Below, piece by piece: positions 46,020-54,426 of a stretch of DNA of 64,000 nt; within the stretch, counting starts at the first letter, position 1, and each line of letters opens with the position of its first letter. The stretch spans positions 1-64,000 of the forward strand of contig NZ_PIOB01000014.1 of assembly GCF_002909255.1 (NCBI RefSeq), read 5' to 3'. The notes beneath the pieces are model-generated. The model searched no databases. It had not been told where the DNA came from and saw only the letters and a program-made list of their open reading frames with translations. The stretch is from Arenibacter hampyeongensis. Lineage in GTDB: Bacteria; Bacteroidota; Bacteroidia; Flavobacteriales; Flavobacteriaceae. Made by a program: the position numbers and the translations under genes.

Positions 46020-47840
46020 TTAATAGATATCTGCTTGATAACGATTGGCAATTTGAAGATTTTTAACATACTCCTCTGTCTTTTCAATAGTTATTCCTCC
46101 TTGTTGGTGTATAATTTGCTTTAAGGCAATATCCACGTCCTTGGCCATTTTTTGTGCGTCACCGCAAACGTAAAAATGCGCTCCTTTTTCCAACCATTCA
46201 AAAAGCTCCTTGCCGTTCTCCAACATTCTGTGCTGTACATAGTGTTTTTCTTCCTGGTCCCTCGAAAAGGCGACATCTGCCTTGGTCAATACTCCCTCCT
46301 TCATATATTGTTGCCATTCTGTTTGATACAGGAAATCTGTCGTGAAATTCCGGTCACCAAAGAAAAGCCAGGAAGGTCCCTTTCTTTCCAATACTTCCCG
46401 CTGTTGCATAAACGCCCTGAATGGTGCTACCCCAGTTCCCGGACCGACCATTATAATTGGTGCCTCCGGATTTTTGGGTAGTTTGAAACGTGTATTTTTA
46501 TCCACAAAAATCTTTACCTTATCTCCAATCTCAAGCCTATCTGCCAGGGTGGACGAACAATGGCCATCCTTATTTCTGCCAAATGCGTTATAACGGACAA
46601 CCGAAACCAATAGATGTACTTCATCCTCCACCACTTCCTGTGCCGAAGCAATGGAATACATCCGTGCTGTATTTTTTCGCAAAACAGAAATCAGTTCTTT
46701 AGAAGATAATTTATAGGGTACCTCGTTTATTAAATCCAAGAAGTCACGTCCAGAAAGGTATTCCTGAAGTGCAATTTTGTCTCCAAGGATTTTCTGTAGC
46801 ACGTTATCGCCAGTTAATTCTGCATATCTGGAAAGCGTGGTTTTTGATAGTGGGGTAAGTTCATAGTTATACGCTAGTGCATCATATAGGGTTTTGTTAC
46901 CTTCATGGGTTTCCACTTTCTCCTTACCCGATAAATTTATGGATTCCAACACTGACTGAACTAGTTTAGGGGAATTGGCACCATAAACCCCCAATGCATC
47001 GCCTGGCTCATATTTTATTCCAGACCCTTCCAGATCTAATTCCAGGTGGATCGTTTCCTTAGAGGATCCTTTTCCATTTAGGTTGATTTTTTCAAGAATG
47101 GTGGCTTCAAAAAGATTTTTTCTGGAATATTGGGTTCCATTGACCTGGTTATTGGGAAGATCCTGCACTTGGACCGCGGTATTTTGGCCATTGGTCTGAA
47201 TTATAGCAGTTAAAAACATCTTTTGCCAAGTCTCGGCTTCATCTGCATAATCCACATCGCAATCTTGGCGAGGAACAATTTTCTGAGCGCCCAATTTCTC
47301 GAGTACTGCCTCAAAATCCTTACCTGTCTGGCAAAAGTCTAGATAACTGCTGTCACCTAGGGCCAAAACCGAAAATTGTAAATGGGCCAGGTTCGGTGCC
47401 TTTTTGCTGTGAAGGTAATTGTAGAAGTCCTCCGCCTGTACCGGGGGTTCGCCCAATCCATGGGTGCTCACGATTACTGCCAATTTTTTGATGCCCATGA
47501 GTTCCCTTGTTTTGAAGGAAGCCATATCGGAAATCACAGCATCAATTCCCATATCCTTTGCACGTGTATGGAGATCCTTGGCCAAGCCTTCGCTGTTGCC
47601 GGTATGGCTCCCGAATAGGATATGCACTTTTTCGGCTTTAAGCTTACCATCAACATTTGGGTCCGAACCTAAAGGTAGACTTCCCACAGTGGTTTTATTC
47701 AATGATGTTTGGATAAATCCTTCAAAATAACCACTGAGCCATTGAAGTTGTCCAGAATCAAGTCCGGACAAAGCTATCTTGAGTTTGTCTGCTTGCTCAT
47801 CGTTGAACGGTCCCCTATCCAATCCCTTTTTTAGTTCCAT
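46020..47840 (-). CDS. cysJ: Assimilatory sulfite reductase flavoprotein (alpha) subunit
   Basis: A 606-residue diflavin reductase that passes NADPH electrons through FAD and FMN to CysI. The flavodoxin domain (about residues 65-205) has 'VHILFGSHTGNSEGLAKDL' and 'STHGLGEPP'. The FAD domain has 'ARMYSIASAQ' and the NADPH domain 'IIMVGPGTGVAPFRAFMQQRE', ending in the typical aromatic 'ADIY'. The frame extends to 47936, but ATG 47840 (MELKKGLDRG) gives the family-normal start and clears the peroxiredoxin gene. Confidence 0.94.
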   Translation of the reverse strand: MELKKGLDRGPFNDEQADKLKIALSGLDSGQLQWLSGYFEGFIQTSLNKTTVGSLPLGSDPNVDGKLKAEKVHILFGSHTGNSEGLAKDLHTRAKDMGIDAVISDMASFKTRELMGIKKLAVIVSTHGLGEPPVQAEDFYNYLHSKKAPNLAHLQFSVLALGDSSYLDFCQTGKDFEAVLEKLGAQKIVPRQDCDVDYADEAETWQKMFLTAIIQTNGQNTAVQVQDLPNNQVNGTQYSRKNLFEATILEKINLNGKGSSKETIHLELDLEGSGIKYEPGDALGVYGANSPKLVQSVLESINLSGKEKVETHEGNKTLYDALAYNYELTPLSKTTLSRYAELTGDNVLQKILGDKIALQEYLSGRDFLDLINEVPYKLSSKELISVLRKNTARMYSIASAQEVVEDEVHLLVSVVRYNAFGRNKDGHCSSTLADRLEIGDKVKIFVDKNTRFKLPKNPEAPIIMVGPGTGVAPFRAFMQQREVLERKGPSWLFFGDRNFTTDFLYQTEWQQYMKEGVLTKADVAFSRDQEEKHYVQHRMLENGKELFEWLEKGAHFYVCGDAQKMAKDVDIALKQIIHQQGGITIEKTEEYVKNLQIANRYQADIY

Positions 47841-47859
47841 GCTATTAGATAATTTATAA

Positions 47860-48495
47860 TTATTTGTTGGGTTGGGGAGTATATCGCAAGTAAGGTTTAA
47901 CAATACGATGACCTTGAGGATATTTGGTCTCGACATCCTCTTGCTTCACTCCTGGTGGAATAATTACATCCTGTCCAACTTCCCAATCCACTGGGGTGGC
48001 GACATTATGTTCTGCTGTAAGTTTTAGAGAGTCTACTACCCGAAGAATCTCAGCAAAGTTTCTCCCCGTCGAAGCAGGATAGGTTATAATTGCCTGTACC
48101 TTCTTGTCCGGACTAATAAAATAAACAGATCTTACAGTGGCAGTGGTAGAGGCATTGGGGTGGATCATATTATATAGGGTAGCTACATTTTTGTCGGTAT
48201 CAGCTATAATAGGGAAATCCACGTTACAGTTTTGGGTTTCGTTGATGTCCTTTACCCAGCCAAAGTGCGAGTCCAGGTCATCAACACTCACTGCAAGCAC
48301 CTTGGTTTTTCTTTTTGCAAAATCTTCTTTCAACTGTGCGGTCCTACCAAGTTCCGTGGTGCACACAGGGGTGTAGTCAGCCGGGTGTGAATACAGTATC
48401 CCCCAACTATTGTCTAGCCATTGGTGAAAATCTATATCACCCTCTGTGGTCTGCGCCTTAAAATTCGGTGCATAGTCGCCAATTCTCAAACTCAT
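47860..48495 (-). CDS. 1-Cys peroxiredoxin (Prx6/AhpC-TSA family)
   Basis: A 211-residue peroxiredoxin. The peroxidatic Cys is in 'SHPADYTPVCTTELG' (about residue 46), and the Prx6-type C-terminal domain ('GWEVGQDVIIPPGV'-like 'VDWEVGQDVIIPPGVKQED') is present with no resolving Cys near the end. It detoxifies hydroperoxides. It is first in a run with cysJ (19-base gap) and cysI and has a good promoter and LysR-type site upstream. Confidence 0.92.
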   Translation of the reverse strand: MSLRIGDYAPNFKAQTTEGDIDFHQWLDNSWGILYSHPADYTPVCTTELGRTAQLKEDFAKRKTKVLAVSVDDLDSHFGWVKDINETQNCNVDFPIIADTDKNVATLYNMIHPNASTTATVRSVYFISPDKKVQAIITYPASTGRNFAEILRVVDSLKLTAEHNVATPVDWEVGQDVIIPPGVKQEDVETKYPQGHRIVKPYLRYTPQPNK

Positions 48496-48558
48496 ATCAT
48501 GTATTTTTAAAATTATGCATCAAGGCGGCTTGCCAATATTATTGCTGCCTTTCCAAAA

Positions 48559-48590
48559 CAAATTTACAGGGGTTTATGATCAATCACCAA
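48559..48590 (-). promoter_or_regulatory. Promoter of the prx-cysJ-cysI operon
   Basis: Read on the minus strand, TTG (48590-48588) and TAAATTTG (48566-48559) match the -33 and -7 consensus with a 21-base spacer. The predicted start of transcription is about 60 bases before the peroxiredoxin ATG. Confidence 0.65.
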
Positions 48591-48609
48591 TTGCAAATAT
48601 TAATTTACG

Positions 48610-48624
48610 ATAACCTAAGGTTAT
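48610..48624. promoter_or_regulatory. LysR-type palindromic site ATAAC-N5-GTTAT
   Basis: ATAACCT-A-AGGTTAT is a perfect palindrome with the T-N11-A core of LysR-family binding sites. It lies about 20 bases upstream of the -33 box of the prx-cysJ-cysI promoter, the usual activator position. The LysR gene is immediately upstream, so it is the natural candidate to bind. Confidence 0.65.
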
Positions 48625-48724
48625 GAAGATTGTGGAGGATAAATCGATAAATTAGTTTAAATAAAGAATATTGTGTTGGAAAATAGTGGGGTTTATTATA
48701 AGCCAATTCAATAAAAACAAATAA

Positions 48725-49618
48725 TTAAAAATTATGGTTGCGACTTAAAAATTGCATTAACAATGAGGATAACCCTCCTTCGGGACCTTGGGGAGTTATA
48801 AAGTAGAATTGCCTATGGATAGGTAGCTTTTTAATCTCTATGATCTTTAGAACTCCACTTTTAAGCTCTTTAAAGATGGCGTGTAATGAAACGAATGCCA
48901 TGCAATCCGAGTGTTGTAGGTAGGATTTAATTGCTTCAGTACTGCCCAATTGCATTTCCACTTTAAGGTCGGCAAGTCGGATTCCTTTTTGCTTTAGGGC
49001 ATCGGCAATGACTTCCAAGGTCCCTGATCCAGGTTCCCTCAAAAGTAGGGGAATGTTTTTCAGGTTTTCCGGTCTTATCTCCTCTTTCGAAGCCAATGGA
49101 TTTTTACTGCCGCATACCAGGACGATCTCATCCTTTAGAAATGGGGTATAGTGGATTTCACGTCTTTTGGACTTGCCCTCAACAACGCCAAGTTCTATAC
49201 TCTTGTTCAGTAGGGCCAGCTCTATTTGTTCCGAATTACCACTGAGCAGCTCTACTTTCACATCTTGATGGATGCTGTGGAACCGTGCCAGTAGTGGCGG
49301 TAATATGTACTGGGTAATTGAAGTGCTGGAACCCACATGAAGAACACCTTTAAATGCCTCATTGAACTGGTTTAGGTCGAATTCTATTTGCCGGTAGATC
49401 TCTTGTATGTTTTCGGTATGTTTCAGAAGTACTTCTCCAGCAGGAGAAAGAACAACCTTGTTTCCCCTTCGATCGAAAAGTGCAAGATTAAATTGGCTTT
49501 CCAACTCCTTTATATGTTTGGTGACTGCAGGCTGGGATATCAATAATTCTTCTGCGGCCTTAGTAAAATTGAGCCTTCTAGCAACCGTATAAAATACTTT
49601 TAGACGAAAATCGAACAT
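48725..49618 (-). CDS. LysR family transcriptional regulator
   Basis: A 297-residue LysR regulator from ATG 49618 (MFDFRLKVFY); an upstream TTG at 49624 is the other option. The N-terminal helix-turn-helix is 'LNFTKAAEELLISQPAVTKHIKELE' in two halves, and the effector domain covers about residues 90-295. It is closest in look to the CysL/CbbR-like group. It lies just upstream of, and in the same direction as, the peroxiredoxin - sulfite reductase run, which suggests control of sulfur assimilation. Confidence 0.9.
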   Translation of the reverse strand: MFDFRLKVFYTVARRLNFTKAAEELLISQPAVTKHIKELESQFNLALFDRRGNKVVLSPAGEVLLKHTENIQEIYRQIEFDLNQFNEAFKGVLHVGSSTSITQYILPPLLARFHSIHQDVKVELLSGNSEQIELALLNKSIELGVVEGKSKRREIHYTPFLKDEIVLVCGSKNPLASKEEIRPENLKNIPLLLREPGSGTLEVIADALKQKGIRLADLKVEMQLGSTEAIKSYLQHSDCMAFVSLHAIFKELKSGVLKIIEIKKLPIHRQFYFITPQGPEGGLSSLLMQFLSRNHNF

Positions 49619-49774
49619 ATACAATATTACTCATATTTTTAGTATGGAAAACTGATGCATTAAAAAAATGGATAGAACCATTAAAATATTGACAGGAAGA
49701 TATGATTGGCTGGGCTTAAAAAGATTATTGTAAAGCTCGAAAGATTAGGGAAGTCCTGTTCCTGTTCAATCTCT

Positions 49775-50251
49775 TTAATTTTTGCAATCCATTTTGGATA
49801 AAGGCATTTTGGAGGTATATTGGATATTATCGATATTTTTATAATCAGTGCCTGTTTCGTTAAGTTCTCCAAACCCCTCTATCAGCTGCCCATCCCTATG
49901 TAGGAATGCCATTTTTCTCTCGCTAACCACCCCTTCGGAAATAAAGGTGTAGGTCCCTATGAGTTTATTACCTTTTAATTTACCTGAAAATGTGCCATGA
50001 TTGGCGTCTTTTTCATTGTAGGAAATATCCAGATTCGCCTTTATACTATCTTCAATTTCTGTAATATCCATTACTACTAGATTCCCATCGTCGTTATTCC
50101 CATAGCATCCAATACTTAATTCTGTCGAAGGGGCCTTCTCCAATATAGTAGAATTTACATCTTCACCAGATCGATCGATCTCTGATTTGGATTCCATCTT
50201 ACAGGAAACTGTGATCATAAATATTAAATATATTAAAGCTGTCTTTATCAT
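49775..50251 (-). CDS. Putative lipoprotein of unknown function
   Basis: A 158-residue protein from the ATG at 50251 (MIKTALIYLI). Its signal peptide ends in lipobox 'ITVSC'. The mature part is a likely beta-barrel/lipocalin-like fold with 'ELSIGCYGNNDDGNLVVMDI' and 'NHGTFSGKLKGNKLIGTYTF', a pattern seen in small lipoproteins that resist or bind ligands. No family can be named. The next gene upstream (META lipoprotein) is on the same strand. Confidence 0.75.
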   Translation of the reverse strand: MIKTALIYLIFMITVSCKMESKSEIDRSGEDVNSTILEKAPSTELSIGCYGNNDDGNLVVMDITEIEDSIKANLDISYNEKDANHGTFSGKLKGNKLIGTYTFISEGVVSERKMAFLHRDGQLIEGFGELNETGTDYKNIDNIQYTSKMPLSKMDCKN

Positions 50252-50321
50252 ATTCAAATTGGTACACATTTCAGAAAGTATTTTTAGCTGTCAAATGCTG
50301 GAATATATAATAATTAAAGGT

Positions 50322-50750
50322 CTATTGTGTTATTTTCTTAAATCTCATCATTGGTATTTCCCCAATCATTAAATTAAGCTTTTCCTCCCTATCCATACCA
50401 ATGGTATTTATCTTTTTCATCATTTTCAAAAATTGTTGCTCACCATCACCACAGAACATCATTGTGGTAGGCCCTGGTTCACCTATGTCAATGTTATCTC
50501 CATTTATTGTAAAATCGGCACTGTAACCGTTACAGCTGTTATTGCCAGTAATCTTTCCTGTGGCCTTGTTAAATGAGATTACTGGTTTCCTGTCAGGATA
50601 CAGACCATTAAAGGCAATCCGTGTTCCGGAAATATACTCCAATTCCCATAATGAATTGTAAAGGTCATTGTTACTGGCGTTTTTGGTACTTGTACATGAA
50701 CAAATAACCATAACTAAAAAGGTTGAAATTAAAATGTAATTCTTTTTCAT
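50322..50750 (-). CDS. META domain lipoprotein
   Basis: A 142-residue lipoprotein with lipobox 'VMVICSC' and a META/HslJ domain: 'SLWELEYISG' opens it, and 'ITGNNSCNGYSADFTINGDNI' with 'GPTTMMFCGDGEQQFLKMM' carries the paired conserved Cys residues. HslJ-type proteins are outer-membrane or periplasmic stress lipoproteins. It starts just beyond the Pr6Pr pseudogene on the same strand. Confidence 0.88.
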   Translation of the reverse strand: MKKNYILISTFLVMVICSCTSTKNASNNDLYNSLWELEYISGTRIAFNGLYPDRKPVISFNKATGKITGNNSCNGYSADFTINGDNIDIGEPGPTTMMFCGDGEQQFLKMMKKINTIGMDREEKLNLMIGEIPMMRFKKITQ

Positions 50751-50775
50751 ATATTTATTTTTTGATCAAATTTTT

Positions 50776-51378
50776 TCAAAAATTACCGGTGACAATGAGT
50801 AATATCTTCATCAATATGGATACTCCCAAAATTATGCCAATATTAAATATAACACTTTGAATACTTTTTTCAGGGATATCAATAAAGGGATAAGGACAAT
50901 ACCCGGAAATATATCCCCTTGAAATAATAAACGTAACATAAATCATTGGATTGAGTAATCAGTAAAGAACTGATTTTGTTTCTATGTCATTTTTATTGGA
51001 ATAACGGAACCAATATATTAAAAGGTAAAGAGGGATAACCTTATGCAGTAATTCATCTACTACAAATAGTCAGACAGTAGGATTTAATATATGTCGCAAA
51101 CTAATCTGATAAACCAAACCCACAATTAATATAAACGTGGTTAAAGCCGTCAAGGCTCCATCGGACAAGAAAATGTTAAGGGGATTTTTTTTCGAATTGA
51201 TATAGGACATTGTAAAATATGGCGCTAACATTATATTGGTAAAAATTGTAAAATAACTAAACAAGCGAATAATGGTTTCGGGAATCTCCACGTGTCCATT
51301 TACTATCTATAAAACAAATTAACCAATTATTGCGAACCATCCTGTAATTAGTCCTATAGCCTCAGATTTTCATTTCAT
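50776..51378 (-). pseudogene. Pr6Pr family membrane protein with five in-frame stops
   Basis: A 200-codon frame from ATG 51378 to a final TGA at 50776 reads as a Pr6Pr-type membrane protein: 'AIGLITGWFAIIG', 'IPETIIRLFSYFTIFTN', 'VVDELLHKVIPLYLLIYWF', 'GYCPYPFIDIPEKS'. It is interrupted by TGA (51370-51372), TAA (51319-51321), TAG (51307-51309), TGA (51070-51072) and TGA (50959-50961), with no frameshift. Each stop is one C-to-T or G-to-A change from a plausible Trp, Gln or Arg codon; two replace Trp at positions usually aromatic in the family. Only a 73-residue middle piece remains open. Confidence 0.82.
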
Positions 51379-51518
51379 CTACCTTGAATTACTGAAATCT
51401 AGAAACGATAAATCATTGGTTATAAACCAACATTTTATCATATAGATGTATAAATTCAGGAAATTTAGACATTATGGAAAATGAAGTAATGATATTTATG
51501 GCATCTGGATTTGTAACC

Positions 51519-51881
51519 TTAGTCCGTTTTTTTATACCTTAGAAATTCCTTCCACCCCATGGTTGCAGAATAACCCTGTAAATGGGCATCATGGGAATGG
51601 TAATATATATTCTTTTTCAAATCAAGTATTACTGGCCATTGGATGTCGTCCACTCCTTGACCCATAACATTTACTATTGACGTTTCCACAAATTCAGTAC
51701 AAATGGCACCCATCAACCTTATTTCATCATTGAATCCAGGCCCTGATAAGCCAATATAAAAATGTGCCGGTTTACCGGAAAACGAGCACTGAGGCACCTC
51801 TCCTACAGATCGTAAGGTATTTTTCAGCGGCCCTTCATAGGTTTCGGTAATGGTATTCAAGGTATTTCTGACACTTTTCAT
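51519..51881 (-). CDS. Hypothetical protein, 120 residues
   Basis: A soluble protein of unknown family. It begins 'MKSVRNTLNTITETYEGPLK' and contains 'QCSFSGKPAHFYIGLSGPG' and a C-terminal 'HSHDAHLQGYSATMGWKEFL'. The composition looks coding (balanced charge, Gly and aromatic residues), but I recognise no domain. It stands alone, with about 140 bases to the pseudogene and 235 to the next small gene. Confidence 0.6.
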   Translation of the reverse strand: MKSVRNTLNTITETYEGPLKNTLRSVGEVPQCSFSGKPAHFYIGLSGPGFNDEIRLMGAICTEFVETSIVNVMGQGVDDIQWPVILDLKKNIYYHSHDAHLQGYSATMGWKEFLRYKKTD

Positions 51882-52116
51882 AATGTCAAAACTATATCTT
51901 TTCTATACTGAATGGCAAAATGCCCACAATACTTATCACCTAAATTATTAACGATTAAATCAACTAAAATTCAGAATCTTAACGAAATAATCAACAAAAG
52001 TTGCATTTAATGAAATTTAGATGCACAGGGTACATGTTGATTTAATTTTCCAAACTTTTATTTTAGTAAATGGCATTCGGGATTCGGCTGTCACATCATA
52101 TTGATTTTTGCGTAAC

Positions 52117-52299
52117 CTAATCCCAGATGAAGCCATTTATAAATCTATCTGCAAATGCATTTAGAACCATTACGAACAACAGGGTATATATCCAAAAGTA
52201 TATCTTAAATCCATTCTTTATAAGTTGATTCCACAGGCTCTTAAAGCCTTTTGAATAGACTTTTTTAATAAGTAGTGCTTTTGCCATGTTACTGTCCAT
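52117..52299 (-). CDS. Small single-pass membrane protein (DUF6747-like)
   Basis: About 60 residues from ATG 52299 (MDSNMAKALL); the frame can extend to 52326. A basic, amphipathic first half ('KKVYSKGFKSLWNQL') precedes one transmembrane helix ('IYFWIYTLLFVMVLNAF'). It resembles the small flavobacterial membrane proteins grouped as DUF6747, from memory only. Function unknown. Confidence 0.5.
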   Translation of the reverse strand: MDSNMAKALLIKKVYSKGFKSLWNQLIKNGFKIYFWIYTLLFVMVLNAFADRFINGFIWD

Positions 52300-52621
52300 A
52301 TTAAATCTTAGCCAAATATATATCACCCTAATCCGCCCAGCTGATGTAATGGATTAAATGACAAGAATATAGTCTAACGGTAAATGAAATTTAATTAGGC
52401 CAATATTTCGGACTGTTCGTCGATATTGTTTATAATTCGCTGCTATTTTATGTACGGATTTAAAGTAGTATCTTGATGTTAATGGGCACTTCCTTAAGCC
52501 GACCAATATATAGCAGTTGGTCTTTTTAAAATGAAACATATCGAAAAATTATTGATATCTAATGAATTAGGTATTAATTGAATGTTTCTTATTCAATCTA
52601 TCAATTGTAAATCTTTTAATA

Positions 52622-52930
52622 GTGGAAAATGAAAATTCTAAATTTAGTGAATATACCAAACACTACACGGCAATATCATTTAATGTACGTTATTCTTATG
52701 CGCCAAATGACCTTCGGGAATTGTTTTTTGCCGCGCAACCTTTGGAAGCTTTATCCAGCGTTGAATCCTCTGGAGATTTTATGTATGGAAAGATCGATAG
52801 GGATTTTAATTTAAGGATAGGCCTTAAGGAATTTCAAATAACAATGACCAAGGAACTACATGAAAGAATGGGTGCCCTATACGACGAAATTAGAAATGAA
52901 TATGTACGGTTCATAAATACAACCCTATAA
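52622..52930 (+). CDS. Hypothetical protein, 102 residues
   Basis: Starts at GTG 52622 and encodes a soluble protein with 'SYAPNDLRELFFAAQPLEAL' in the middle and a helical C-terminus ('ELHERMGALYDEIRNEYVRF'). Coding character is good but no family is recognised. It is the only clear plus-strand gene between the LytTR regulator and the receiver gene at 53830. Confidence 0.55.
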   Translation: MENENSKFSEYTKHYTAISFNVRYSYAPNDLRELFFAAQPLEALSSVESSGDFMYGKIDRDFNLRIGLKEFQITMTKELHERMGALYDEIRNEYVRFINTTL

Positions 52931-53829
52931 GTTGGAGAATGTATATATAGAGGATGTATAACTAGGGGTATAAAATTTTTCATACACAAGATAACTGTCG
53001 TAACTACGAAACATATACCATTTCCCCTTAAACTTTTGATCTATACATATCAGTAGGGGTAATAACCTTAATTTTGATACTCTGATTACCACAGGGAAAA
53101 AAGAAGTGTTCAAACGTAGGGCCGATGTTTTTTTTCGTTTATAACAAGGAGAATTTATTGCTTTTGCAGATGGTAAGGATAAAAAGATGAAATTCAATTT
53201 ACAGTCTATTATAAAGGAATTGCCACCCAGAAGGAATTATTATTCCCAAGAAGATTTGAGAATGAATTTTGAAAAGATCTACAGGGAGGTAAAATTCATT
53301 GCCAATGGCGGTCGCTAGGATGGAAATAATTTGGTATAGAGTTCTTTATAGACCAAATATCACTTACTTAAAATGAATAAGTTAAATGTGACCTGGGATT
53401 TTAATTTGTGAACCATATGGGAAGCTTATAAATTAGCGACATGTATTGCCAGCCAGATAAATAGGTCATTTTATCAGGTGTTAAATGGGTCTGAATATTA
53501 AATGAGTCGGAAGAATTATGGTAGATTCCATATTATTTTAAAAGATATTCCCTTTGCATTATCATCATAAGGGTCTCCCATTTAATCTAGTTTCGGTTTA
53601 TCTTCCCGACGTAAAATCCGTACTTTTGTATACGGAGAATAACTCCCCATATCTTTTGTTAATGCTGTGAATTTTTCAGACCATTATCGTTTAAGACAGT
53701 GTTTTCAATAATTTCTGATTGTTTAATAGAGAAAGCACCAAATTATTGTCGATTAAACAGAATAAATAATAATATTTGGAGTTAAAGTATCATACCTAAA
53801 TCTAATGATAATTTAACTTTCCCCCCGAA
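52931..53829. other. About 900 bases with little coding content
   Basis: AT-rich stretch between two plus-strand genes. It includes one possible tiny gene (53187-53318), described separately, and a TACTTTTG box at 53621-53628 that is probably the -7 element of the receiver gene, with a GGAG-AATAA-CTCC hairpin (53634-53646) at the predicted transcript start. The long leader (about 195 bases) before 53830 has no other clear structure. Confidence 0.5.
53187..53318 (+). CDS. Possible 43-residue protein or 3' remnant of a gene
   Basis: ATG 53187 opens 43 codons ending at TAG 53316-53318, with 'IIKELPPRRNYYSQEDLRMN' in the middle. The same frame upstream also looks coding: it is open from a TAA at about 53145 ('GEFIAFADGKDKKM'), and before that TAA reads 'GKKEVFKRRADVFFRL'. 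The ORF may therefore be the end of a longer gene broken by stops. Family unknown; real gene status uncertain. Confidence 0.3.
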   Translation: MKFNLQSIIKELPPRRNYYSQEDLRMNFEKIYREVKFIANGGR

Positions 53830-54237
53830 ATGTATCCAAAGAATGTATTATTAATCGAAAACAGTATGCTAGATGCCATACTGATTAAGGATTCCCTCCA
53901 GCAAAATGGGAATCATTGCAATATAAATTTATTCGAAGATGGATTTGAAGCCATCTTGCAAATTGAAAGCATGCTACCGAATAAAAAAAATGGAATGCCG
54001 GATCTAATTGTTGCAAATGAAGATTTGATAATAATTAACGGAGTTAACCTCTTATCCAAAATTAGCGATTTAACTAATTTTTATATCCCCGTGATAATAT
54101 TGACTTCTTCGGGGTCCGATGTACAACCGCAATTTAATAGACATAGCTGTTGCTATATTTCCAAACCCCTTGAGATCAAAAAGTTTTTAAAGGTAATTCG
54201 GGAAATCAACTATTATTGGTTAAGTCTTGTAAATTAA
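53830..54237 (+). CDS. Receiver-domain protein lacking the phospho-acceptor Asp
   Basis: A 135-residue stand-alone receiver fold. It aligns throughout with single-domain response regulators ('MPDLIVANEDLIIINGVNLL' against the usual P-D-L-I-L-L-D-L-N-L-P pattern). The phospho-acceptor position is Asn (N63), and the acidic pair is E10-N11 rather than E-D-D. Thr92 and Lys112 (in 'SKPLEIKKFL') are kept. It should not be phosphorylated in the usual way and may be a binding or decoy module. It is 189 bases upstream of the giant PAS protein on the same strand. Confidence 0.8.
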   Translation: MYPKNVLLIENSMLDAILIKDSLQQNGNHCNINLFEDGFEAILQIESMLPNKKNGMPDLIVANEDLIIINGVNLLSKISDLTNFYIPVIILTSSGSDVQPQFNRHSCCYISKPLEIKKFLKVIREINYYWLSLVN

Positions 54238-54426
54238 TCATAGTTCTTTAAGTTCGATATACAATTATTCAAAGTTGGTTTTATTGTTCAACTTATCTAT
54301 CGGATTGGCGAAATGAATAAAGGTATATTCAAGTATTGTGATGTAATTGTCTTTACGAAATCTTTATACACCCTTGTCAATGGCATATTATCAAAATGGT
54401 TTCTTTAAATTAAACAACAGTTTGTA

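Noticed and set aside
49681..49872. 63-residue minus-strand frame after the LysR gene
   Set aside because: It overlaps the end of the lipoprotein gene in another frame and has no support of its own.
50776..51378. Stop-codon reassignment (TGA read as Trp) to explain the Pr6Pr gene
   Set aside because: The frame also contains TAA and TAG, and no other gene in the window uses internal TGA; a pseudogene is simpler.
52925..53197. 90-residue minus-strand frame
   Set aside because: Composition is that of random AT-rich DNA and it is opposite a more protein-like plus-strand frame.
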